A DNA stretch of 64,000 nt from Strigamia acuminata (Eukaryota > Arthropoda > Chilopoda > Geophilomorpha > Linotaeniidae), in contig OX442318.1 in NCBI GenBank assembly GCA_949358305.1, positions 14,614,517-14,678,516 on the forward strand, written 5' to 3'. How positions within the stretch are numbered: position 1 is the first letter of the stretch; each line of letters starts with the position of its first letter. This document shows, piece after piece, positions 51,027-61,600 of this stretch. The position numbers and the translations under genes were made by a program. A model generated the notes under the pieces. The model was not told the origin of the DNA. It ran no database searches and worked only from the letters and a program-made list of their open reading frames with translations.

Positions 51027-54000
51027 ATGGCTGTTGTCAGTTTGTGTTTATTATTGCTATCGGTATTGTTAGTTTTGGCAACAGTCGATTCTAAATTGAT
51101 AGAAGGCGTCATACAAACGCAAAAGGTTTGTCACAATAATAAAACTGGTGCGTTTGTTTTGTATTTTAGTGTGTTAACAGTATTAGTTTGATAGAATTGG
51201 GCTTTCCTCTCGCGGTTTTGCTTCGTCAGGAAAGGAGGCCGCTATGAATATGTATTTGAATATGCATCGGTGAGTGCAGTGCCGAGTGTGAAGATAAATC
51301 ATTTTTACGTTAAATTCGAGGTAATTCTAGGAGTACGAAGTTCTAAACCTATTGGGTTACCATGACGCAAACGGGAAATGGTTAGCCGCTTATAAAGGCA
51401 ATTTGGTGAGTGGAAACAACAACTTGCAGCTTTTTAAATCAATCAAATACCGTACAGCACTTCCAAATTTTTTAATGGGACAAGGTCTCAATTATTCTCG
51501 GTTTTTGCCATATTTGAGGTTCTATTTGTTCACATCACATAAAAGTGGAAATTTGAGGACCACACACCACATAAATCCGCCTTCCACCTCTGTTTGTGCA
51601 GAGTGGTGCAAACCATGAGCCCAGTGATCAAATCTATTTAATTTTGAAATTGTTTGAAAAAATTACTCCGTCACTTTTTAATTTAAATTCACCGCCACAC
51701 ACAAACCAACGTTGGAAATGTTGTCTAAATCTAATTTGGATTTTATTTCCAGTCCTGTTTTGATAAAGAAGATGCCCTTCATCCTTCGCAAATTATCAAA
51801 CTAAAACCAAATACGAACGGATGCAGGAGAGTTAATACATTTGGAATTAATGGAACAATAATTAATTACTCTATTGAATGCACTGCCAGCTTTAGATTGA
51901 CAGGGATCAGAAATAGGTGGTGGTACATGGCAATCAGTAATTGTCAGTCAAAAAAAGTAAATTTCACATAGGAATAAATTCAATGGGTTTGTTTTTGTGT
52001 GGGTTTCTTTCTATTTTATTCTGTTTGTTTTGCAAGGGATTGAACTTGAAGTACAAGATTTCAATGCGAAATGGTGAAGTGGGCACCGGTAATGATTGGT
52101 TCGCTCATTTTTCAGCTGATGAATTTTGTAAGTTATCAATTCAAACACTGCTGCCTTAGGTTTAAGCTGTCAAATATTTTAAGATCTGAATCCAGTTTAT
52201 TTTTAATCATTTATCATTTTTTTCATGCGCTCGTTGTCTTGTGTCAGGTTAGGCTTCATTTTTTTCTGCTGAGTATCTTGTAAAAGTTTTTATTGGGTGA
52301 TAGACACTCAAAGCTCCGAATTTCCGCCTGGGTCCATTTAAACGCCCGGGGTGACTAGCAGTTTAGGCAATTAGCGCCGCGCCCGATTGAGTTGACGTGA
52401 ATTGACTTTAATTCAAAGCACCAAACAAACGTTTTAGATGTACGTCATGATTTACTACACCTGTAATGTAACAAATTCGTGTTTTTAGTTTTAATTTCTG
52501 TTGTGGAAATGTGGTGAATTTAGTGTGAAATTTTATCCTTTTTGCAGCTCGCGCTGATAAGTTAATTTATACTCGCATTCGCATAAGCTTATACGTGCGG
52601 GACAGCTCGGTATAAAAAATCTCAACTTTACCTAATACGGAGTAATTTATTTTGTTCAAAACATAAACGGTTTAAATAAACCTTTCAGACTGCATCTACT
52701 GCTTTTACTTAACCAAAGAAAACAGATCCCTAGACTGCTCGTTTTAAATTAAGATCCTTGAATTTGAGCCCTGACACACACCCAAATGCCAATTTGCTAA
52801 CACCAGGTATCAAAGGCCTATTGAGAACATTCATATTTTTAACAGTGCTCCAAATAAAACACCAAACAAATGTATAAACACAGACAGAGACAGAGAGTAG
52901 CCTTTTCTAGGTATTTCCCATTAGGGTTCCCAAGCATTCGGGGTCCCTAGCCTTCCACAAGTGCATATTTCCCATCTTCCGGCAAATAAAATTAAACTTT
53001 GTATCTAAAAACTTCATTTGAGCACCGGATAGACAGACAGATAGATAGATAGATAACTAATTATATTGTCAGCTTTTGCTTTTGCGTACTTATCAATTGA
53101 TCTTGTGTTTTGTCAATTTAGATATTATCCACAACTTGCTGATTTTTTTCATTCTTTACGTATGCTTATTGGCTTTATCGCTTTATGTTTGCCGTAAGTC
53201 GACTAGATAAACTTTGTAAATGTCACTCCATTGTTTCATTATTGTTAGAGGGATTGCTAGAAAGGGATCTGTTACACACAACATTCAAACTCTACTTGGC
53301 ATCGATGACATCACAAACCATCGGTCTCATGTTTCAATTTATTGCGTTCGATCAGTACGCCAAAGACGGGCAAGGAATACCTTCGTTAAAAGCTATAGGC
53401 AAGTGAATTACTCTCATATTGTTGCTGCGTACTTTGCAACTCTTTGTCATGTACTGCTGGATGGGGGCCTCAACCAGAGGCATTGAGACTGATGGCAAAT
53501 TCAGTAATTTAGTAATAAACACCTACGTTTTTCGTCTTCTCTTTAATTAACATCGTTTTATATGCCAGGCAGAGAAGCTAGAATCGGGGTTTCCATGATG
53601 GCTGACATCAATGTGCTTTCAAGCCCCAAATCCTTATTTTCGGAGACTCGTGTAGTTTTTTAGCGTTATGTTCAAGGGTTTTTAAACAAGTTGCTCACAG
53701 TCAGTGGTGACGGACTGTTTGGGAAGTTGTTAAAACGACTCTGTTCATTCTGACCTTGCAGTCTTTTTTTTGTTTAGTAAAACTGCAGCAAGTGTTCTTT
53801 TTGGAAGCAGTATGATTGTTCTGCACAATTTTCAAGGTGGCATGCCTCTAAAATACAGTCAAACCTCATTATAACGAATCGCAAGGGAGCCGAAAAATCG
53901 GTTCGTTATAACGCAAGTTTATTACAGTCTGTTTCAAAAGTATAAACACACCAGTTTTTTGGGGTATTTTCAAGTTTAATTAACAAATATATTTTTGACC

Positions 54001-56628
54001 AAACATAATATATTTCCTAATAGTATTTTACATATTCTGTACAATTTTTATAACAATTGGTTGATTAGATCATAAATTATCACAGGTTTCAGGTTTTAGC
54101 CTGTTGCAAAAGTATAAACACACCATACAGATTTTTGATTATATTTGCTTTATAAAAGATTCAGTACTTCGTTGGTCCACCATTTGCTGCAATAAGGTTA
54201 AATATTCGGTCTGGCATTGAATTCACGAGTTTTCTTAGCTGCTGAAGTGGTAATGACTTCCAGGCATCCATAATGGCAATTTTCAGTTCGTTCACTGTAT
54301 GATACTGCTTGTTTTCGCCATAAACAATGCGAGTCATGATGCCCCATAAATTTTCAATTGGGTTAACATCTGGACTTCTAGAAGGCCAATCAATAACATT
54401 AATTTTTTCATCATTAAACCATTTTTTTGTTGATTTGGATGCATGTATGGAGGCATTATCCTGTTGAAATTTCCAATTATTGCCACCTATTACTGGACCA
54501 AAAGCAATCAAATTTTCATACAACATTTGTTGATATTTTTCAGAGTTTATTTTGCCATTAATGATAACAATATCAGTCTTACCACCCCAACCAAATCCAG
54601 CCCACACCATAACTGATCCTCCACCTTGCTGCCTACTCATCCTCACTTTCTCATCCTTTCTTAGGTCATGCCAATAATAAGAAAATCCATCAGGTCCATC
54701 TAAATTCCACTTTTTTTCATCTGAAAACACAGTTTCTTGCCATTGTTTCTTCCAGGACATCTTATGTCTTCCCCAATTGAGTCTTGCCAATTTGTGCTGT
54801 TCTGTTAATTTTGGTTTTGCTTTCATTTTGATGAATTTTGCATTATTATTGTCTTTAATACTCCTCCAAACAGTTGTATGTGACACTTGAATTGGTAACG
54901 CTGCTGCTGCTTCTCTTGTTGACATTTTGTTGGTTGTCAACAATTGAAAAGCTTGTCGTTTGTTTCTGGGAGTCATACATTTTGGTCGTCCTGGTCGTTT
55001 ATTTTTGCCATAATTTTCTCCTTGCATCAAAACATTGCGTACGGCACGTGTAGATCTGTTTGTTGCAGCTGCAATGTACCTCAATGACTTTCCTGCACCA
55101 TGTAATAAGTAGATTTCACGAATTTCTTGTTCCAACAGTGTTTTTCCACGAAGCATTGTTCTAACCTCTTCTTAAAACCGTTATTCAATTTGAATTTGGA
55201 TGACTGCACTCTCTGGTGTCAGTAAGTAATATTAGAATACTCTGGTGTCAATTAACAGAACTACAATTACATTGCAACTCTCATGAAAGCAGATATAGAT
55301 GGTGTGTTTATACTTTTGCAACAGGCTAAAACCTGAAACCTGTGATAATTTATGATCTAATCAACCAATTGTCATAAAAATTGTACAGAATATGTAAAAT
55401 ACTATTAGGAAATATATTATGTTTGGTCAAAAATATATTTGGTAATTAAACTTGAAAATACCCCAAAAAACTGGTGTGTTTATACTTTTGAAACAGACTG
55501 TATATGAATTTTTTTAACCAACCAAGCTATTTTTAAGTATTCGTTATTACAAAAAATTCGTTATATATTTACTGACACCCAATGCTTTGTTTTGCATAAT
55601 AATTTATTTGATGTGCAATGTAACACACAGCGTACCCACGAAATAGTATTAATCCAGACACCAGATGGAGCCTTCCAAAATCTACTTGCTGTCATTTTAA
55701 CTTTTCTTTTTTTGCAATATAATAATTCTCCTTTCTCAGGTCAAATATTTCTATTTATCAATTCTCTACTCTTTACTTACCTCGTTTTACTGCTTGGTAA
55801 GGGCTACACAGTCACCAGAGTCCGATTAAGTAGAAGGAGCAAGTACGGACTCGCATTATTCATGTCTGTGTATTCAATCTGCTATGTAATTCTCATTATT
55901 TTTGAAATGGAGGTAAGTCATTCATTTTTATTATCAAAAATATTTGAAAAAAAAAAAGAAATTCCACTTGGAAAATTTATCTAGCATGGTTTTGACAAAT
56001 CAAACGGTGTCCATTTCAGAAATGTCGTTTAAATGATTGATTTTTTCAATTAAACTTGCAAAACTAAAAAAAAGGGAAATAAATGATTATACTTAAAATA
56101 ATTTTAGATACTTGATCCTGCTGAAGTTTTATATTTATATGAATCTCCAGCTGGATATAGCGTATTGGTGCTACGAATGATTGGTTGGATTGTATTGATG
56201 TATGCAGTCTGCTTCACGGTCAAGCACCATCCCATCAAAATTCCATTTTATGTTCCATTTCTACTCTTTTATTCATTCTGGTTTATCAGTATGCCGACAT
56301 TAATTATGATAATTACTTATTTCGTTGGTAACTGGGTTCGTGCAACCATATTAGTCGGTTTGGATTTATTAATTTCTTTCCTTGGCTATCTATTTTTCCT
56401 GGTAAAAAAAATTAAAACAATTTATAAAAAAGAAAAAAAGAATGTCTAATTTGAAATTTTGGATTATTTTGATTACAGATTTTAACGTGGCCAAATTGCG
56501 TGAATAAAACTTTTCCCTTTCATATCAAAACTACACGAGTAATTATTTGTAGAATATTTTTAAAGATTGGTTTCAAACGCAGAATATTTAACGATAACGA
56601 TTTAATGGTGCTAAAATCGGACAAATAG
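51027..56628 (+). CDS. TMEM145/GPR180-family seven-pass membrane protein
   Basis: Ten exons give 456 residues: 51027-51125, 51195-51269, 51331-51405, 51753-51956, 52037-52127, 53122-53193, 53261-53398, 55740-55912, 56108-56401, 56479-56628. An in-frame ATG at 50937 would add 30 residues, but MAVVSLCLLLLSVLLVLA is the better signal peptide. A lumenal domain (NWAFLSRFCF; RNRWWYMAISNC; WFAHFSADEF) precedes seven hydrophobic segments. LLHTTFKLY, LLLGKGYTVTR, DPAEVLYLYESPAGY and IPFYVPF match vertebrate TMEM145 closely. The function of the family is not established. The intron 53399-55739 uses a GC donor (G|GCAAGT) and contains a Tc1-like transposon nested in a MITE. Confidence 0.88.
53935..55500 (-). 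mobile_element. Intact Tc1-like (DD34E) transposon
   Basis: 1566 bp flanked by TA on each side. The terminal inverted repeats are about 190-200 bp long (53935-54124 and 55301-55500) and start CAGTCTGTTTC. Each arm has the motif AAAAGTATAAACACACCA both at its outer and inner end, the IR/DR arrangement seen in some Tc1 elements. It encodes one complete transposase. Confidence 0.92.
54161..55156 (-). CDS. Tc1-like transposase
   Basis: Uninterrupted frame of 331 residues. The N-terminal paired-type helix-turn-helix region (EIREIYLLHGAGKSLRYIA, with a GRPKC linker) binds the ends. The catalytic triad is visible as FSDEKKW (first Asp), QQDNASIH (second Asp) and NPIENLW (Glu), with 34 residues between the second Asp and the Glu, i.e. 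DD34E. No stop or frameshift is present, so it could be active or recently so. It lies antisense to the host gene inside its intron. Confidence 0.93.
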   Translation of the reverse strand: MLRGKTLLEQEIREIYLLHGAGKSLRYIAAATNRSTRAVRNVLMQGENYGKNKRPGRPKCMTPRNKRQAFQLLTTNKMSTREAAAALPIQVSHTTVWRSIKDNNNAKFIKMKAKPKLTEQHKLARLNWGRHKMSWKKQWQETVFSDEKKWNLDGPDGFSYYWHDLRKDEKVRMSRQQGGGSVMVWAGFGWGGKTDIVIINGKINSEKYQQMLYENLIAFGPVIGGNNWKFQQDNASIHASKSTKKWFNDEKINVIDWPSRSPDVNPIENLWGIMTRIVYGENKQYHTVNELKIAIMDAWKSLPLQQLRKLVNSMPDRIFNLIAANGGPTKY

Positions 56629-56809
56629 TTTGCAAATAGTGTTTTCTATCCAAGGCAATCATCGCTAGCAACCCTTTTGGCTTTAGTATACTGTATAAGT
56701 TAACTTAACGAGCTGGTTGCCGAGACTTGCAGCTTGGCAAACTTTAATACGGTAGATTGATTGTTTACATTTGTTGGAATCAGAGTTGGTTTAGATGTAC
56801 ATTTAAAGG

Positions 56810-57354
56810 TGCGAGTGTTTGGATGGACGCCACGTGGTCAGGGGTGGGCCACGAGACGCTAGACGTAACACACACGATGAAATTAACCACGAAATACACA
56901 AGAGACGCAGGTTTAGTTATTATTATAGCTTTATTGTTGTCTAGGGGGTAGTGCATTTCCCAATGTAATGGCTAAATTAGCCATCGCTAATTAGACCGCG
57001 TCGTCGCATGACACGCGTGATCGATATCGTCGTTTCAGGAGCACAGTCGTAACGTTCACGAAGAACGTACGACGAATGCGACTTACATGGACGCTCAGGT
57101 CCCGGTGGGCGACAGAGTTGCCACGCCAATCATTCGGGTCGCCATCGCAAACAGTTCTGGAGAGACGGTCAGAATGCGACCGTTCACCATGCTGGCTCTT
57201 GAACAACTTGTGGGCCGCTGCGGGGCCCACCCACTTCCGGGGCCCGACTGGTTAAACAAGGGTCTGCAGCTCCACCTGGTTGCGGAGGACTGCAACAGGT
57301 GCGCGAGGACGCGAGAGCTGCATCAAGTGATCAGCGCGCAGGGGCAACTGGCCA
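56810..57354 (-). mobile_element. Solo LTR of the 3732-8183 element family
   Basis: 545 bp with TG...CA ends on the minus strand, flanked by the 4-bp duplication AAGG. Read on the minus strand it matches the 623-bp LTR in order: CTGGCCAGTTGCCCCTGCGC near the start, a central stretch like ATTGGCGTGGCAACTCTGTCG, and CCACGTGGCGTCC near the end. It has substitutions and is 78 bp shorter. It is therefore an older relative, reduced to one LTR. Confidence 0.85.
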
Positions 57355-58621
57355 CAAAGGTTCTATAGTTGGAGATACAATACCTACACAATATCTATTT
57401 TGTAATAAACTCTGTCGATTATTGCATGATCGAAAAACCATTGGTAGAAAAAATATTTGCATTGTTATTTGTTAGATTTTAGCGACATCAATCAATCTTT
57501 AAATTCATGTTTGATATGCTAAATATAAGCACAGGATATCTACCCAAATAAGCATCCCATTAATTTACACAAAAATAATTGTTATTACACGTGAGATTAA
57601 AGTTTCAGTTAAAATTAGACGATAAGATTTTGTTGTAAATTTTTATATACGGTACCTATCACCCAATGTAAAATTTGGATACGATATCCTACATTTTCAA
57701 CTGATCTATTTTATAAAGATTTAAGAAATGTATATCTTTGTACCCAAAAATAGAGATTTGTTTTTGAACGTTTTGAACGTATAAACGATTCGAGAAATCC
57801 TACGGCCAACCTAGATAATTGTAATTCGTCCGTAGCACCGTCGATTAAATTGGATCAAAGGAACAATGGATTACCAATCCCACAACCAGAGACTTAAGAA
57901 ATATCTGAAAATGTATTAAATCCCTAGAGAAAAATATATTGATTTTATGATTTTGCAGGAGTTTCTTTTCTAGGTGTTTGATGCTTAGTTTGGAAGTCAA
58001 CCGTACAATTTGAGTTTAAATGCGACTTTTTTGGACCACAAAGGCCCCTGGCAACCGTTTCATTCCGTGTTGCTACCATGTTAAGTCTACAAACCAATTG
58101 CAATCACAGTTTGCAAATTTGGTGATTATACAAAACTTTAACTGAAATTAATTGAATTTGGTTTGCATGTAAGCTTATGAATGCTATGAAAAACTCAACC
58201 TTTGATCTACATATCGTCTGCTCGAACTTTATTCACGTAGTTACAACAAGTTGATGTGGGAACATGCTTTCTACACCACAATATTCTCATTACGCACATG
58301 CTTCAAAAATATATTTTACCGTATGTACAGCTTTTCACTAAATGCTTTCCAAAATGTACAGTACAGCATTTCTTGGCATTAAGTATATTATTTGTATGTA
58401 CATTAAATACAATTGAAAAACTGCATTTAAAACTGCATTCATATTTGACAAATAAAGTATTGGAAACGTATTTCAGACTACATTTTACAAAATGTGTTAT
58501 CATTTGCAAAAAAAAATATTTTACCAAAGTTGACAAAACTTCGTATAAATATAACATAAATTTGCAAATAGTTTACAAAAGTTTACAAAGTTTCAAAACC
58601 TTTGAAAAATTTGGCATTAAT
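57355..58621. other. Intergenic, no gene supported
   Basis: AT-rich sequence with no recognisable coding. An open frame on the plus strand from 58256 runs on into the copia LTR and is not conserved. Repeats of TTTACAAAAGTTTACAAAG type near 58570 belong to the array broken by the copia insertion. Confidence 0.4.
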
Positions 58622-61600
58622 TGTGAGTGTACGTGTGTGCGTAGAAAATGTAGGAAGAAGAAAGCTTTTTCAACAAGAAAACTGATGAGATGTATATTCA
58701 ATACAAGTAACACAATAATACAGAACATGCGCGCAGTGCGCGTTACCAAGCAACTTAAACTATGATAACATATATATCTCACAAATCCCCCTCATAGGTT
58801 ATCATTTGTTTAAACTTAAAAAGAAAACTAACTCTAACAACAAACATGAATGAAAGAGAAAAACGAATAAAATATTAACAACAAAAATTATTGTTCTTCT
58901 TCTTTCATCTTGGCATCATCTTGAAGACCCACACGATCACGGCCTTCTTCAAACTTGTCCTTTGCCAGCGGTTTAGTCAAGAAATCCGCAACCATTTCTG
59001 CTGAAGGAAGGTGGACCAGCTTGATATTTCCCAATTTTAGATCGTCCTTAATAAACATCATATGTCGATTCATATGCTTGGTCCGCCCAAACTGGTTTGA
59101 ACCACAAAGAACTTGAATGCCGGGTGTGCAGTCAGTGTAGATTGGTACGCATCTTGGCACGCAATCCCCCTCACCGACCTCGCTTAGGAAATCTCTTGCC
59201 CATTTGATTATTTTGAGCAGTTCACAAATCGCAAGTATCTCGCTCTCGGTGGTGGACATCGCCACCAAACGTTGTCTTTTCGTTTTCCATCCGATAGTTG
59301 CGTCGCCGATCTTTAAAATCAAGCCCGTGTGTGACTTAGCATCTTGGGTTACACACCAACTTGCGTCCGCGAATCCTTGTAAGCTTCCTTCTTTGCTTGA
59401 GAAGAACAAACGCAAATCTTTTGTACCGTTGACATAACGCAAAACGCGTTTCGCTGCTCGAAAGTGCAGTTGGCGAGGATCTTTGGAGAAAGCTGAGAGA
59501 GCGCTCACAGCATATGACAAATCCGGACGAGAAACAATCATCAGGTGCATCAAAGAACCGATGATCTGCTGGTATAAATTCTGATCAACCTTCTTTGATT
59601 TGTCGAAGTCCTCCAAATCCTGTCCTGTTGCCATCGGCGTTTTCGCAGTGATCCCATTGAGTAAGTCAAATTTTGTCAAAATGTCGTTTACATATTTTTG
59701 TTGTCCCACGTATACTCCGTCCTTAGTGACCGAAATTTCCATTCCGAGAAGGAAGTGAACTTCCCCCATGTCGACTATTTCGAAAACCTTCTTTAGTCGT
59801 TTTAGTATCCGATCAAGAATTCTTTGTCTCGTGAAAGCAGCCAAAATATCGTCCACGTACACGCCCAAAATTATGTAGTCATTTTTATGTCTATAAATAT
59901 AGACACACCGGTCGTTTATGAGCGGTTTCAAGCCAATCTTGATCAGTTCCTGGTCAAGTCGCTCGTTCCAGCATCGCCCCGACTGGCGCAACCCGTACAG
60001 GCTGCGTTCCAGTCGGCAAACGAGATCGTCTTGCTCGTAACCTTCCGGTTGTTCCATAAAGATGACTTCGTCCAACAATCCGTAAAGGTACGCGGTCTTA
60101 ATGTCGAATTGTCGCGTCAACAGTCCGTGTCTGGCTATCATCGAAAGTATGATCCGGAGCGACTCCATCCTCACTACGGGCGAAAAAGTCTCCGTGAAAT
60201 CCACACCAGGTCGTTGGGAATACCCCACCGCCACCAGGCGTGCCTTATACTTATTGACGCTTCTGTCGGCATTAAGTTTAATGCGGAAAATCCATTTGCT
60301 TTTCACCGTCACTGTCTGTCTTTCCCTCTTTACAAGTGTCCATACTTTATTGATGTGTAGAGAATTAATCTCGCTGTCCATCGCTTCTTGCCATTTCTCT
60401 CTGTCATTGCAGTTTACCGCCTCTACGTAAGTTTCAGGAGTGAACAGCTCTTCCACACACTCTATTGCAGCATTGACCGCCTCTTGTTGTGCTGCTATGC
60501 GCTCCGAGCGTCGCACTCCCTCTTGTTGCAACCGCTCTTCGCGCTGCGCAAGCTGTTCCGCCAGTCTCTGCTCAAGCGCCGCTTTCGTCGCGCCCCTGGG
60601 TCGCCCCACCTGCACCGGCTGAAGTGGCTGCGGTGCGGCGTCGTCAACAGCGATAACCGGGTGTTCGACCTCGTCTTGAGCGTCCTGCAACTCGTTCACC
60701 GGTTCAACAGAAAAAATGGCGTCTTCCTCTTCTTGGCAAAAACGTTGCTTTGCCCCCTCATCGTTTAAACCAAAAACGTCTGCACCTCGCACCTCCTCAT
60801 TGAATCCTACCGTCCTGCCCTCTTCTACTTTACCGTCTTTCGGAACGTAAATTCGATAGGCTTTCCTGTCGACTGAATAACCGACAAATATGCCGTGTTT
60901 GGCTTTCGGATCCAATTTCCGTCGCTTTTCCTCCGGTATGTGCAAAAAGGCTTCGCAACCAAAAATCCGCAAGAATGCAACTGTCGTCTTGTGTTTCGAC
61001 CATAACTCCTCGGGTGTAAAATCCCCATTCGGCTTGGTAAACGATCTATTTTTGACATAGACCGATGTGGCGATCGCTTCGGCCCAAAACTTCAAAGGAA
61101 GGCCCGATTTGATTAGCAGTGTCCGAGCCGCCTCTACCAGCGTACGATTCGCTCTCTCAGAAATTCCATTACTAGAAGGATTAAAGGGAACCGTAAGCTC
61201 GTGCAGAATGCCCTCAGATTCGAAAAAACGCTTGAAATTTGCATTGACAAATTCCCCACCGTTGTCACTTCTAAACCTTTTGAGTTTGTAGCCAGTTTGC
61301 TTCTCTGCCATGTTCTTGAATATTTCAAAATGTTCAAAGCATTGAGATTTCTCCCGCAAGAAAAACGCGAATTTTTTGCGTGTAAAATCATCAGTTAGAA
61401 TCAAAGCATACTTGCTGCCTCCCAGCGATGCAGTCTGAAACGGTCCAACCATATCCCCATGAATAAGTTGCAAAACTTCAGATGACTGCTTCCCCTTGAC
61501 TCTTTTGTACGGGCTTCTCGTCATTTTTCCCAACGTGCATGCAGTGCATTTTTCCAAATGCACGTCCGCATATTCCAGCCCGTGCACAATCTGTTTGTCT

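Larger units (their letters stand above)
53856..55576. mobile_element. Pogo-like MITE remnant interrupted by the Tc1-like element
   Basis: The sequence left of the Tc1 element begins CAGTCAAACCTCATTATAACG and contains a second GTTCGTTATAACG. The right flank carries TTCGTTATATATTTACTGAC, a diverged inverse of the left end. This is the pattern of Tigger/pogo-type terminal repeats. A related end occurs near 30519. The right boundary is uncertain. Confidence 0.5.

Noticed and set aside
55592-55738. N-terminal extension of the TMEM145 exon at 55740
   Set aside because: Open by chance; the acceptor TTCTCAG at 55739 and the phase with the GC donor upstream fit the protein family better.
58256-58765. 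169-codon plus-strand frame running into the copia LTR
   Set aside because: Lys/Cys-rich AT-biased translation that ends inside the LTR; not conserved and antisense to the element.
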